From JABDBL01 sp963845445 (GTDB lineage Bacteria; Cyanobacteriota; Vampirovibrionia; Obscuribacterales; Obscuribacteraceae), in assembly GCA_963845445.1 (NCBI GenBank), contig CAWJSE010000002.1, positions 992,001 through 1,056,000 of the forward strand: 64,000 bases of DNA, read 5' to 3'. Under the pieces are notes generated by a model, which saw only the letters and a list, made by a program, of their open reading frames with translations, was not told where the DNA came from and ran no database searches. Made by a program: the position numbers and the translations under genes. Below, piece after piece: positions 1 to 8,978 of the stretch (position 1 is its first letter; the number at the start of each line of letters is the position of its first letter).

Positions 1-486
1 AAAATGTCCAGCTATACTCTCATCATCAGTTTCAACATTTATTCTTTTGCCAGACTTACTAAAGTGATACCAGTATAGAAGCATCGAAGCAAATGACGCC
101 ATAAGCTTATTAGCAATATAAATCTGATCGTATTTATTTCCTTCTGGCAATATTGTGCCTAAGGCTGAACAACCAGTTCTTAAAACATCCATAGGATGCG
201 CGTCCACTGGTATTTGCTCTAAAATCACCTTTAAGGTGGGCGGCAAGTCGCGCAAGTTTTTCAATTGCTCTTTATATTTTTGCGATTCATTTTTATTGGG
301 CAACTTGCCATATATAAGCAAATAAGCCACTTCTTCAAATTTAGCCTTGATAGCTAAATCTTCTATAGCATAACCACGATAAGTAAGACCAGCACCAGCC
401 TTACCTACAGTGCAAATTGCAGTTTGTCCAGCTGTTACTCCAGCCAAACCGCCCGCTTGTTTAGGAGCAGTAGTTTCGGTCGTCAT
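1..486 (-). CDS. prpC: 2-methylcitrate synthase, partial (C-terminus beyond left edge)
   Basis: Reading the minus strand from ATG at 486 gives 162 residues open to the window edge. The N-terminus contains GLAGVTAGQTAICTVG and LTYRGYAIEDLA, the opening of the citrate synthase/2-methylcitrate synthase fold, and a central VDAHPMDVLRTG that matches the family's HPMD(V/L)LRT motif. PrpC condenses propionyl-CoA with oxaloacetate in the cytosol. The gene starts two bases after the prpB stop, so the two are almost certainly one operon. That context favours 2-methylcitrate synthase over plain citrate synthase. The catalytic C-terminal half is not in the window. Confidence 0.85.
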   Translation of the reverse strand, partial: MTTETTAPKQAGGLAGVTAGQTAICTVGKAGAGLTYRGYAIEDLAIKAKFEEVAYLLIYGKLPNKNESQKYKEQLKNLRDLPPTLKVILEQIPVDAHPMDVLRTGCSALGTILPEGNKYDQIYIANKLMASFASMLLYWYHFSKSGKRINVETDDESIAGHF

Positions 487-488
487 TA

Positions 489-1388
489 TTAACTCTCCCC
501 CTTTGTCTCACTGTTTTTAAACAATGTGCCTAATTTTTTCTCGTAATCGTCATAGCGTAAAAATTCATATAATTCAGTGCGCGTTTGCATAGAACTAACT
601 ATTCCCTTTTGTGTACCATCTTTCCTAATAGTTTGGAAAACATTTAAAGCAGCCATATTCATTGCTCTAAAAGCGGAGAGCGGATACAGTGCTAAACTCA
701 CACCGGCATTCTTCAGTTCATCAAGAGTAAAAAGAGGCGTTTGCCCAAATTCAGTAATATTAGCCAAAACAGGCACTTTTACTGCTTGAGAAAAGTCCTT
801 GTATTGATTTAATTCGGTCACTGCTTCTGCAAAAATCATATCAGCACCAGCAGCCACATAGGCCTTTGCACGTGCAATAGCGTTGCTTATACCTTCACTG
901 GCAATCGCATCTGTGCGCGCCATAATTACAAAATCAGGATCGATCTTAGCGTCAGCTGCGGCCTTAATGCGATCTACCATTTCTTCTTTGTTAACCAAAG
1001 CTTTATTCGGTCTATGTCCGCAACGTTTAGAAAAAACCTGATCTTCTATATGTATAGCAGCCGCTCCTGCTTGAGTCATTTCCTTTACAGTGCGGGCAAT
1101 ATTGAAAGCACTGCCGAAACCTGTATCAGCATCAACTAACAACGGCAAAGATGTAGCTTGCGTAATACGCCTGACATCCTCAATAACATCGTTTAATGTG
1201 GTAATGCCCAGGTCAGGTAGACCAAGAGAGGCATTAGCTACGCCTGCACCAGAAACATATAAGCACCGAAAACCAATTTTTTCGGCCATAATGGCACAAT
1301 AGGCATTAATAGTGCCTATCACTTGCAGTGGCTTTTCAGCTTTAAGGGCTGCCTTTAATCTAGACCCTGGAGAAGAGAATGCGTTCAT
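489..1388 (-). CDS. prpB: Methylisocitrate lyase
   Basis: 299 residues, the normal PrpB length. The isocitrate lyase/PEP mutase signature KRCGHR is present, with the active-site Cys, preceded by GAAAIHIEDQ. DADTGFG near residue 90 supplies metal ligands and VIMARTDA follows. The enzyme cleaves 2-methylisocitrate to pyruvate and succinate, the last step of the methylcitrate cycle for propionyl-CoA disposal. It is transcribed into prpC with a 2-bp gap. The succinate feeds the same part of central metabolism as sucCD at 57.6 kb. ICL-family paralogs such as oxaloacetate decarboxylase are excluded mainly by the prpC neighbour. Confidence 0.92.
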   Translation of the reverse strand: MNAFSSPGSRLKAALKAEKPLQVIGTINAYCAIMAEKIGFRCLYVSGAGVANASLGLPDLGITTLNDVIEDVRRITQATSLPLLVDADTGFGSAFNIARTVKEMTQAGAAAIHIEDQVFSKRCGHRPNKALVNKEEMVDRIKAAADAKIDPDFVIMARTDAIASEGISNAIARAKAYVAAGADMIFAEAVTELNQYKDFSQAVKVPVLANITEFGQTPLFTLDELKNAGVSLALYPLSAFRAMNMAALNVFQTIRKDGTQKGIVSSMQTRTELYEFLRYDDYEKKLGTLFKNSETKGES

Positions 1389-1436
1389 AATGGCAACAAT
1401 CCATGATAATCAATATGTATGATAACATGCTGCTCT

Positions 1437-2612
1437 TTAAACGTATTGTCCCGCTGCAAAACCAGACGCCCAAGCCCATTGAAAATTATAGCCACCCAAT
1501 TGTCCTGTAACATCAACAACCTCACCTATAAAATACAGTCCTGGTACTTTTTTCGCTTCCATAGATTGTGATGATAGTTCATTAGTATCAACACCGCCCC
1601 TAGTGACTTCCGCTTTTTTATAACCAACTGTTCCATCAGGAAATATTTGCCAGGCTTTTAAAGTTGTGGCCAACTCTGCCAGACGTTTATCAGGTATTTC
1701 AGATAAATTACCGGTCAATTTATAGTAGCCACAAAACTCTTCCGCAAACCGTTTAGGCAATACTTCAGCCAATATATTTTTCACTAAGCTTTTGGCTTTT
1801 CTCTTCGCATTTGATTTAAAAATAAAACTGGATCAGCATCAGGGAACAAGTTGACTTTCAGAGGCATCGGCCTTTTCCAATATAGTGAAACCTGAAGACT
1901 GGCTGGTCCGCTTAGCCCGGTGTGCGTAAATAAAATATTTTCTCGAAAAGTAGCACCATTACAGGAGACTGTTGTATCGATTGATACCCCGGCCAATGCT
2001 TCAAAATGACTCAGTTCGTCTTTCTTGAAATTAAAACCATCCAAAGCAGGCGCAGTCTCCACGATTGATAAGCCAAATTGACGAGCCACATCATAACCAA
2101 ATCCAGTCGCTCCAATCTGAGGAATTGAAAGACCTCCTGTAGCAATAATCAAAGACTCGCATTCGTAAATTTCCTTGTTGGTGTTTACAACGAAATGCTC
2201 CTTTTTTTCAATTTTTTCTGCTTTATACCCTAACTGAAACACACTGGCAGACTTACTACATTCATCCACCAGTAGATTTACAATTTCTTGCGCCGAGTGA
2301 TCACAAAACAATTGGCCTGAATTTCTTTTCATGAAATTTGATACCATGTTTTTTTACTAGACTAATAAAATCTTGCGGCGTAAAGCGAGCCAACGCCGAC
2401 TTACAAAAATGTGGATTCTGCGAAACAAAAGAATTTGCATTAGTATTGATGTTCGTAAAGTTGCAGCGCCCACCACCAGAAATTAAAATTTTACGACCAA
2501 TTTTTTCACTGTGGTCTAATAAAATAATTTTGCGCTTGCGCTTACCTGCTTCGATAGCACACATCATTCCGGCTGCACCGGCTCCGATAATTAGAACATC
2601 ACAACTTTTCAT
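1437..2612 (-). pseudogene. HI0933-like (YhiN) flavoprotein, two frameshifts
   Basis: Three overlapping frames together read as one NAD(P)/FAD-dependent oxidoreductase of the HI0933/YhiN family. The N-terminal piece (from ATG 2612) carries the Rossmann motif VLIIGAGAAGMM and the family signature ISGGGRCNFTN. The middle piece (2347-1784) starts with a junction reading GQLFCDHSAQ and contains IIATGGLSIPQIGATGFGYD. The C-terminal piece (1784-1437) ends in the family tail GLYFIGEVVDVTGQLGGYNFQWAW. The frame breaks fall at about 2321-2331 (AAAAGAAA run) and about 1786-1802 (CCAAAAGC). Both are one-base events and no sequence is missing otherwise. Either a recent pseudogene or two sequencing indels. 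Confidence 0.8.
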
Positions 2613-2645
2613 ATTAATAATTAGCTTTTATTTTGCTTACAGTAT

Positions 2646-3803
2646 TTAACGCTTAGCAGATATTGCCGAGCCGTTGCTTTCTAAAACGAATAAATGCTTT
2701 GCCTTTTGGACTAGATTATAATTCGGATCCTTTATCGTAGCTGTGCGGTACATACTGCCGATAAATCTTGCCGGCAGGTTGTGTCCAACACCGGACACGG
2801 TTAAATCAATAATATTTTGCGTATCTAGCTTGCACAATTCGTTTAAAAGAGGTCCGGGAAGTCCTAAGCGTTCAAATCTACCATGAGCAAGACCCGCCGT
2901 TCTTAATCTAGGATCGTCAGAAACCATAAATATCGTTGTTTTATGTGCCTGACTAACGATTTTTATATCGTGATTGAGATAAGCCAGTGCGTCTATATCT
3001 GGTTGTGAAAATATTATCTCTTTATATTTAGACAACACTGCACCACCATACGATCGCTCAAAGCGCCTAACAAAAGCCTCGTCAATAAAGCCTGCCCCCA
3101 TACTATGTCCAATTACTAAAGTTTTATCAGTAGGTACACGCTGCGCAAATCTGTCTAAAAAAGTACAAAAACTATCATATGCTTGTTGAGCAAGGGTTCC
3201 ATTTTCTAAATATCTTTCAAATCCAATTGGCGAAAACCAGCTATAAACAATTACCGGTGTCTGCATTTGCACAGCTAGTTTAGCGGTTCTTTCTAAGGAT
3301 GTTTTGAACGTCACACAGCAACCATGTACAAATACAACTACATCTGCGCTGCCTATCAGAGCTCGATATTTTTCAAACGCACTAGCTACTTCACGAGGCG
3401 AAAATTCCTGATCGCTAATTTTATTCTTTTGTTCTTCCGGAATTGGAGGCAAAGTATTAGAAGGAATTGCCTTCGCCAAATGAATAAGGCGCCATCCCAA
3501 ACGATCAATAATCTCCGAACTAATCGATACCTGCTCAGGATACGGCACTATGACATTTCTTACACCAAATGCCAAAGGACCATTACTCTTTCGTTCAAGA
3601 AAATCAATTTGTTTAGATTCAGCCCGAGCACGATTAGTAGCATAGAAAATAGGCACAATCAACCAATCTTGGACATTAACTACTTCCTCTTTTATCGGCG
3701 CCAGATCTCGCAAGATAGAACAAGCGCTAAACAAAAAACAACTCAAACCAGCATAAACAAAGATCAGTGTTCGCCACACCATCTTTCTAGTACCTGTTGC
3801 CAT
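2646..3803 (-). CDS. DUF900-like alpha/beta hydrolase, probable lipoprotein
   Basis: About 385 residues; GTG 3818, ATG 3803 and ATG 3782 are all possible starts. The N-terminus has a hydrophobic stretch ending in FLFSAC, a plausible lipobox, so the protein is probably exported and lipid-anchored. The body shows VVVFVHGCCVTF (oxyanion loop), the nucleophile elbow GHSMGAG and a late GVGHNLP that can supply the catalytic His. This is the layout of the DUF900 esterase/lipase-superfamily proteins. Substrate unknown. It ends about 30 bp before the start of the frameshifted flavoprotein gene and may share its transcript. A small non-coding RNA terminates just upstream of its start. Confidence 0.7.
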   Translation of the reverse strand: MATGTRKMVWRTLIFVYAGLSCFLFSACSILRDLAPIKEEVVNVQDWLIVPIFYATNRARAESKQIDFLERKSNGPLAFGVRNVIVPYPEQVSISSEIIDRLGWRLIHLAKAIPSNTLPPIPEEQKNKISDQEFSPREVASAFEKYRALIGSADVVVFVHGCCVTFKTSLERTAKLAVQMQTPVIVYSWFSPIGFERYLENGTLAQQAYDSFCTFLDRFAQRVPTDKTLVIGHSMGAGFIDEAFVRRFERSYGGAVLSKYKEIIFSQPDIDALAYLNHDIKIVSQAHKTTIFMVSDDPRLRTAGLAHGRFERLGLPGPLLNELCKLDTQNIIDLTVSGVGHNLPARFIGSMYRTATIKDPNYNLVQKAKHLFVLESNGSAISAKR

Positions 3804-3836
3804 CTGATCCGCACTCACTATTTAGGAATACTATGC

Positions 3837-3871
3837 AAACAAAAACACCACCTAGATTGCTCTACGGTGGT
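3837..3871 (-). terminator. Rho-independent terminator of ncRNA copy 1
   Basis: Minus-strand stem ACCACC/GGTGGT with a 13-base loop, followed by GTTTTTGTTT. The T-rich tail occurs only on the minus side, which fixes the direction of the RNA. Confidence 0.7.
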
Positions 3872-4048
3872 ATTTAAGCTACTGTCTAACTGCCCCTTGC
3901 GACATGGGCTCAGTATTTTCACATGCTTCAGTTAGTCCTTCACATATGACGGGATTTCGCTACAGTTTCTGGTCAGCGCCGACCTGATGTTTCCACTAGT
4001 CCCCTCGGCTCGTTGTTCTTAACTGTTTTGTAAGAACTCACCGCTTAT
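3840..4048 (-). ncRNA. Structured ncRNA, copy 1 (about 210 nt, unknown family)
   Basis: No ORF fits here, yet the sequence is duplicated 485 bp further on with base changes that preserve helices. Reading the minus strand from an extended -10 promoter, it forms hairpins GUUCUUA/UAAGAAC, GGUC/GACC (3971-3984), a CUAACUG/CAGUUAG helix and a terminator. Between the copies the GGUC/GACC stem changes to GGUU/AACC: both partners change and pairing is kept. The RNA ends at a Rho-independent terminator. I do not recognise the family. It lacks RNase P, tmRNA and SRP signatures. Confidence 0.6.
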
Positions 4049-4054
4049 GTAATT

Positions 4055-4082
4055 AGTATAGCAAGCCATTTTAATAGTGCCA
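4055..4082 (-). promoter_or_regulatory. Promoter of ncRNA copy 1
   Basis: On the minus strand, TGGCAC, a 16-base spacer and an extended -10 (TGCTATACT) lie about 7 bases upstream of the predicted RNA start. The same elements occur 485 bp away in front of copy 2. Confidence 0.55.
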
Positions 4083-4321
4083 CTACCCCATAAGACATTT
4101 AAAGTTTATCTACTTTATAAGCATAAGAATTAGCTACAAAGCCATTTATTAGCAAGCGTGCCATTAACAAGCGCTGGGACTGCAAAATGTATGTAGCAAA
4201 AGGCGATCGAATATTGGTGCGATATACCCACTCGAAGAGTAAATAGATAACTAGGATCAATTAAAAGGAAGGGAAGCGCCGCCATCGTATCCGTAATCTC
4301 TATTTAAAGAATAATAGGCCA

Positions 4322-4356
4322 AAACAAAAACACCACCTAGATTGCTCTACGGTGGT
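4322..4356 (-). terminator. Rho-independent terminator of ncRNA copy 2
   Basis: Same ACCACC/GGTGGT hairpin followed by a T-rich tail on the minus strand as for copy 1. Confidence 0.7.
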
Positions 4357-4533
4357 ATTTAAGCTACTGTCTAACTGCCCCTTGCGACATGGGCTCAGTA
4401 TTTTCACATGCTTCAGTTAGTCCTTCACATATGACGGGAGTTTGCTACAGTTTCCGGTTAGCGCCAACCTAGTGTTTCCACTTATCCCCTCGGCTCGTAG
4501 TTCTTAACTGTTTTGTAAGAACTCACCGCTTAT
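4325..4533 (-). ncRNA. Structured ncRNA, copy 2 (paralog of copy 1)
   Basis: Near-identical paralog of the RNA at 3840-4048, offset by exactly 485 bp throughout. The differences cluster in one region (4439-4492) and include the compensatory pair in the hairpin at 4456-4469 (GGTT...AACC). It has its own copies of the promoter and terminator, so both copies look functional. Confidence 0.6.
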
Positions 4534-4539
4534 GTAATT

Positions 4540-4567
4540 AGTATAGCAAGCCATTTTAATAGTGCCA
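4540..4567 (-). promoter_or_regulatory. Promoter of ncRNA copy 2
   Basis: Minus-strand TGGCAC, 16-base spacer, TGCTATACT. Identical to the promoter of copy 1. Confidence 0.55.
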
Positions 4568-4679
4568 CTACCCCATAAGACATTTAAAGTTTATCTATTT
4601 TATAAGTATAAAAGCTAGCTACCAAGCCATTAATCAACTAGCTTTACCATTAACAAGCGCTAGGACTGCAAATTCTGTC

Positions 4680-4981
4680 TGGCTAAAAGTAATCAAATAT
4701 TATTTCGATATAGATTATGCCTAATGAAATATATCATGCACATAGTAGAGTAACTAAAGGCAATCTGTTATTAGCTAGATACAATTTACGCGCGTAGAAA
4801 TATATCAACAACATAATCTCTATGCACAAGTACAATCAGATATTGCTTCAATATAGATCAAGTCAAGGAAATAATATCCGCCACATAATCTAAAGGCTAA
4901 GCACAAGCAAATATTACTTTGACATAGCTTAAGCTCTAGAAACATAGCAACGAAACAATTAAGTTAGGGAAAGAAAGCTCT
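4680..4981. other. Non-coding stretch with degenerate ~45-nt repeats
   Basis: No credible ORF. Related segments recur at about 4689, 4832 and 4904 (pattern AATCAAATATT-N5-GATATAG followed by an A-rich tail ending near ATATCA), with a weaker relative at about 4205 inside the first ncRNA unit. They lie upstream of the ncRNA promoters. They could be remnants of more copies of the duplicated block or regulatory sites. Confidence 0.35.
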
Positions 4982-5728
4982 TTAAGCAGCAATCTTTTGT
5001 TCTAAGCACTCATTGATATGGGAGAAATCAACAAAAGTATGATGATCAATATCTTGTTCGCGACAATATTGAGCAAGCTTTGTCTTGGCAAAAACAAAAT
5101 CAGCTTTAGTAGACCAGCAATAATCACTTTTGCTATCACCAATTACAATCTTGTATGGTTCACTATCAGTGAGTTTTCTTTCTAACAGAGCACATTTGCA
5201 AGCAACACTGTTAGGTGTTTTACATATTCCTCTGTGTTCGCCTTGAGGAAATTCAAGTGACCAGGATTTACTTCCTTCCACCAATCTATAAGCCCAATAT
5301 CCAGCTACCTTTATAGATTCTCTACTCAATATATGATTTATAATTCTATCCAAGCCATTACTACCTATATAAACAGGTATATTCCAGTTATTGCACAATG
5401 TCATGAAAGACTTGAAGTGGGGGTCAATAGCTATAGAACTATCTACAACTTTGACTATATTTGGCCAAGCACCATCAATCAAGGCAATTTGTTCAGCCAT
5501 GCACTCACAATCATCAATTTCACCATTGAGCCAACGTTCTTCAATTTCTTGCCAGGATGGATGCGCCAATTGCTGGAGCAAAACATCTGTCACATCACTA
5601 GTCGTTACCGTACCATCAAAGTCGCAAAAGACTACAGCAGGCCTGCCAGCAAAATCCAACAACCCGGTGCTTTGTCTATTCGGTCTGAGGAGAGTTTCCA
5701 TACCATTAATATTTATCATGCTTTGCAC
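4982..5728 (-). CDS. HAD-superfamily phosphatase (MtnX/PSP-like)
   Basis: 248 residues. The HAD motif I is VVFCDFDGTVTTSD near residue 33, motif II is IPVYIGSNG, and motif IV is IVIGDSKSDY. This arrangement and size match the MtnX/phosphoserine phosphatase-like subgroup. The real substrate cannot be read from sequence; MtnX (methionine salvage) is possible but no other salvage gene is nearby. The start overlaps the end of the upstream aminotransferase gene by 13 bp, so the two are translationally coupled and likely act on one pathway. Confidence 0.75.
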   Translation of the reverse strand: MQSMININGMETLLRPNRQSTGLLDFAGRPAVVFCDFDGTVTTSDVTDVLLQQLAHPSWQEIEERWLNGEIDDCECMAEQIALIDGAWPNIVKVVDSSIAIDPHFKSFMTLCNNWNIPVYIGSNGLDRIINHILSRESIKVAGYWAYRLVEGSKSWSLEFPQGEHRGICKTPNSVACKCALLERKLTDSEPYKIVIGDSKSDYCWSTKADFVFAKTKLAQYCREQDIDHHTFVDFSHINECLEQKIAA

Positions 5729-7353
5729 TCGCTAATTAATACGTCCAAACAATCACAGGCAAGATCTATTTCCTCATACGAAATTTCTAAAGATGGAGCA
5801 AGCGTTACTGCGTTTTTGTAGTAGCCACCAATGTCTAAAATCAGACCTAATTTACGACCATTAACTTTAAGATCACCCTCCAGTCCTCGTTGGAACATCT
5901 TGTCTGCCAATTCACGACTGGGAGTAAAACCATCTGCTTGGCACATTTCAACCCGTAAAGCCAAACCTAATCCGTCTACGTGCCCAATTTCTGAATGGCG
6001 TTTTTGTAAGTCTTTCAAGCGGGTAAGAAAATATGCGCCTTTTTCATTGACCGTTTTTTCATAATTGCCTTCTTCTAAGATTTTCATTACTTCTAAAGCA
6101 GCAGCCGTACCAAGACTATTAGAAGAAAATGTTGAATGGGTAGAACCAGGTCCAAACTTATCAGGACTAATAAATTCCTCTTTCGCCCAAATACCAGAAA
6201 GAGGATTCATTCCGTTAGTAAGAGCCTTTGCAAAAACCATAATATCTGGCTTTATTCCGAAATTCTCTGCAGCCCACATTTTGCCAGTACGGAAAAGTCC
6301 CATCTGAATTTCGTCATCAATGAGCATAATTCCATAGTCTTTGCATATTTTGGCTAAACGCTCAAAATAACCTTTAGGCGGAATTATATAACCACCGGTG
6401 GCCTGCACTGGCTCAATTACAAATGCACCAAACTCGCTTTTCTTTGTTTTTGGATTCCATGTGCCTGTATATTCATGCTCAAATTTTCTCTCTATTTGTT
6501 GAACACAATAGAGCTCGCAAGACTCCACTTTTTTTCCATAAGGGCAGCGGAAACAATATGGGAAAGGAACAAATTCAGCTCTGTCGCCAAACTCACCATA
6601 ATTCTCCCTATAGCGATAAGATGAAGTGATCGAACTTACAGCTAAAGTTCGTCCGTGATAACCACCTTCAAATGCAAATTGTCTGCTCTTGCCAGTTGTT
6701 TTACGCACTAGCTTTAATGCATCTTCTACAGCTTGAGAACCACCAACATTGAAGTGCACCCGCCCAACTTCACCAAAAGCTCGCTTTGCGGAGTTTACAA
6801 TTTTTGCAGATAGCTCAATTTTCTCTTTGTGCAAATATTGACAAGCCAATTGAGGTAAAGTGTCTATTTGATTTTTTAAGGCGTTATTTACTCTCTGATT
6901 GCTATAGCCAAGATTGACCGCCGAGTACCACATTTGCAAATCAAGATAAGGCGTCTCATAACTATCGTAGAGATAACTGCCCGAACAATTAGCAAATATT
7001 TTCGGCTTCTTGGCATAGTGAACAGTGTCCCCGTGCGAACAAACCTCAGCTTCCAGATTGAGTAAATCTTCTTCCTCTTGTGCAATAGAATCAAAACGAC
7101 TTAGAGGTACAGAAAAATCATTCTCAACTCTTTGACTATCCACCTCTGCATGGGAGATCTCAATTGCACTTTCCAAACCAGAATTTTCTTCAATAATTAT
7201 CGGCTGCGGAGATGATTTCAAATTGGTGAATTTATTGCTAGTAAGCGGCTCTGTACTACCATTTAAAAGTGCTTTTTCCACTACCACAAAGAAGCTCCTC
7301 ATATAATTTAGCTGGCAAAGAATATAAGACAAACTCATTCCTTGTTGCCACAA
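5716..7353 (-). CDS. Class-III PLP aminotransferase (GABA/ornithine type)
   Basis: Up to 545 residues; ATG 7338 (after AAGG) is a better start than the TTG at 7353. Residues from about 115 onward form a class-III aminotransferase: NVGGSQAVEDALKLVRK, GGYHGRTLA, LIDDEIQMGLFRTG (PLP-binding Asp) and VFAKALTNG (Schiff-base Lys). An insert CFRCPYGKKVESCELYC holds four cysteines. Similar Cys inserts occur in some GABA/4-aminobutyrate transaminase relatives and may bind metal. The first roughly 100 residues are a non-homologous acidic extension. Amino donor unknown. Coupled to the HAD phosphatase downstream. Confidence 0.82.
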   Translation of the reverse strand: MWQQGMSLSYILCQLNYMRSFFVVVEKALLNGSTEPLTSNKFTNLKSSPQPIIIEENSGLESAIEISHAEVDSQRVENDFSVPLSRFDSIAQEEEDLLNLEAEVCSHGDTVHYAKKPKIFANCSGSYLYDSYETPYLDLQMWYSAVNLGYSNQRVNNALKNQIDTLPQLACQYLHKEKIELSAKIVNSAKRAFGEVGRVHFNVGGSQAVEDALKLVRKTTGKSRQFAFEGGYHGRTLAVSSITSSYRYRENYGEFGDRAEFVPFPYCFRCPYGKKVESCELYCVQQIERKFEHEYTGTWNPKTKKSEFGAFVIEPVQATGGYIIPPKGYFERLAKICKDYGIMLIDDEIQMGLFRTGKMWAAENFGIKPDIMVFAKALTNGMNPLSGIWAKEEFISPDKFGPGSTHSTFSSNSLGTAAALEVMKILEEGNYEKTVNEKGAYFLTRLKDLQKRHSEIGHVDGLGLALRVEMCQADGFTPSRELADKMFQRGLEGDLKVNGRKLGLILDIGGYYKNAVTLAPSLEISYEEIDLACDCLDVLISECKA

Positions 7354-7372
7354 AATACCTTACACAAAAAAA

Positions 7373-7411
7373 CTTGCGCCAAACTTACAGAAGCTTGCGC
7401 GAAACTTACAG
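7373..7411. promoter_or_regulatory. Two direct repeats, 21-bp period, upstream of aminotransferase
   Basis: CTTGCGCCAAACTTACAG at 7373-7390 recurs at 7394-7411 with one change. The spacing is two helical turns, just upstream of the aminotransferase start. This is typical of a tandem activator or repressor site. The regulator is unknown. Confidence 0.45.
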
Positions 7412-7541
7412 CTATCAGCGAGCACTGTCAGAAGTCTCTACCCTGCTGCTTTGATCAAAAAGCAATCAATTTTTTGGGCAGCTTAGACACAAATCTGCAC
7501 ATATAAATCACAGATATGCACAGGATATAAGAACAGAAAAA

Positions 7542-8978
7542 CTATTTGGCTACACCTGCGGGGAAACTAACATTAGCTATTGTTCCTTTTCCGTCTTCGC
7601 CAGGATAAATGGAAATCTTCGCATCATGGGCTTGCACAATCTCTTTTACAATAGCTAATCCCAATCCACTTCCAGGAACACTGTTGCCAAGCACACGGTA
7701 AAATCTTTCAAAAACTTTCTCTCTTTCTGTTTCTGGTATACCTGGCCCATCATCCTCAACTAATAAGTCAACAACTCTTTTCTCTGTTGCTTGCTCATTA
7801 GCATCCTTGTTAACAGCCAATTTTACAGTTACTTTGCCGCCTGGCTGAGTGTATCTGATTGCATTATCGACTAAATTTGTGACTAGCTCACGAATGCTAC
7901 TTCTATCGCCAGCGATAATTGCCGGTATGTCACAACCTTCAAAACCTAAATCTATTTCTTTATCCACTGCCCAAGGAACCAAGTCGGAGGTTGCCTCCCT
8001 AATTACCGGATTGAGATCGATTTCTGATTGTTTTACAAGCCAAGCACTAGCGGGTTCCAATTTGGCAAGAGACAACAATTGATTAACCAATCGGGTCATA
8101 TTGTCTACACTACGATTCACTTGTTTAAGTATAATTGACAACTCATCTTTGTTAATAGCTCTTAGACCCAATTCGACTTGTGTTTTCAGTCCAGCCAGTG
8201 GGGTGCGCAATTGATGAGCAGCATTTGCAACAAAGCGATGTTGCGATTCGATGTCATCATTCAATCTAACTAGCAAGTCGTCAATTGCCAAAATGAGAGG
8301 TTTGATTTCAACCGGTGTCTTTAGATATCTAACCGGACGTAAATCCCATGGTGTACGACTGGCAATTGCTCTTCTAACCGGCTCCAATGGTGCCAGCCCC
8401 CTGGCTACGCCAAACCATACAGCTATAGCGGCTGAACATATAAAACACAATTGCGGAACAATGACTGCCCCTAAAATCTCGTTTATAAGCGATTGTCTTT
8501 TGAGTGTGGTTTCAGCCACGTATATAGTTGCTTTACGATCTGGCTGCTCTGGTACGTTCGCTCGTATACAAACAATTCTGATATTGGTTTTTTCAAATTT
8601 TCGATTAAAGAATCTCGTATTACCCCTGCTTGATAATCCAGGCAAACGTCCAATAATAGGTAAAATTTCCAAGTCACCACCTATCATCTTTCCTTGATCG
8701 TCTAAAACAGCATGGTAAAACTTATCGATATTGTCTTCTTTAAAAATGGCTAGCGCTGACGGTGGCAAGTCAAGTACTATTTGTCCTTTGCTGGCATGTA
8801 AGCGATTAGCTAATTCACGAGCTCCCTCTACTAAAGCTGCGTCATATGCTGCCGTTGTAATATGCACAGCTATTACATAGCTAACAATAGCCGTAACAAC
8901 ACATAAACTTATAATTGGAATTAAGATCCAACCTAGGAGTTGTTTCCTTATTGAGCTAGTTGGTCCATCTTTTTTCAT
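7542..8978 (-). CDS. Sensor histidine kinase (TctE-like)
   Basis: 478 residues. A first membrane helix (about 18-38) is followed by a roughly 130-residue extracytoplasmic sensor, a second helix (about 167-190) and a cytoplasmic linker. The dimerisation H-box is FVANAAHQLRTPLAGLK, and the ATPase domain shows an N-box (ELVTNLVDNAIRYT), G1 (VEDDGPGIP), F-box and G2 (GSGLGLAIVKEI). The architecture matches the TctE/QseC class with an N-terminal 2CSK-type sensor; citrate or tricarboxylate sensing is a family possibility only. The start overlaps the response regulator stop by 4 bp (ATGA), so the pair is one operon. Confidence 0.88.
   Translation of the reverse strand: MKKDGPTSSIRKQLLGWILIPIISLCVVTAIVSYVIAVHITTAAYDAALVEGARELANRLHASKGQIVLDLPPSALAIFKEDNIDKFYHAVLDDQGKMIGGDLEILPIIGRLPGLSSRGNTRFFNRKFEKTNIRIVCIRANVPEQPDRKATIYVAETTLKRQSLINEILGAVIVPQLCFICSAAIAVWFGVARGLAPLEPVRRAIASRTPWDLRPVRYLKTPVEIKPLILAIDDLLVRLNDDIESQHRFVANAAHQLRTPLAGLKTQVELGLRAINKDELSIILKQVNRSVDNMTRLVNQLLSLAKLEPASAWLVKQSEIDLNPVIREATSDLVPWAVDKEIDLGFEGCDIPAIIAGDRSSIRELVTNLVDNAIRYTQPGGKVTVKLAVNKDANEQATEKRVVDLLVEDDGPGIPETEREKVFERFYRVLGNSVPGSGLGLAIVKEIVQAHDAKISIYPGEDGKGTIANVSFPAGVAK

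Larger units (their letters stand above)
3837..4715. repeat. Tandem duplication, 485-bp period, carrying the two ncRNA genes
   Basis: 3837 to about 4230 is repeated at 4322 to about 4715. Identity is very high across the RNA and promoter and falls off upstream of the promoter, where only blocks such as CCATTAACAAGCGCT remain. The block is a segmental tandem duplication containing a complete transcription unit. Confidence 0.85.

Noticed and set aside
3324..3935. 203-residue plus-strand ORF
   Set aside because: Antisense to the DUF900-like hydrolase and running into the ncRNA terminator; no ribosome site or domain.
3837..4082. 6S RNA, tmRNA or RNase P RNA
   Set aside because: A CCCCTCGGCTCG stretch recalls 6S RNA but on the wrong strand relative to the terminator; no tRNA-like ends, tag ORF or RNase P core motifs.
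4055..4082. Sigma-54 promoter (TGGCAC...TTGC)
   Set aside because: The two boxes are 12 bases apart, not the 5 needed; an extended -10 fits better.
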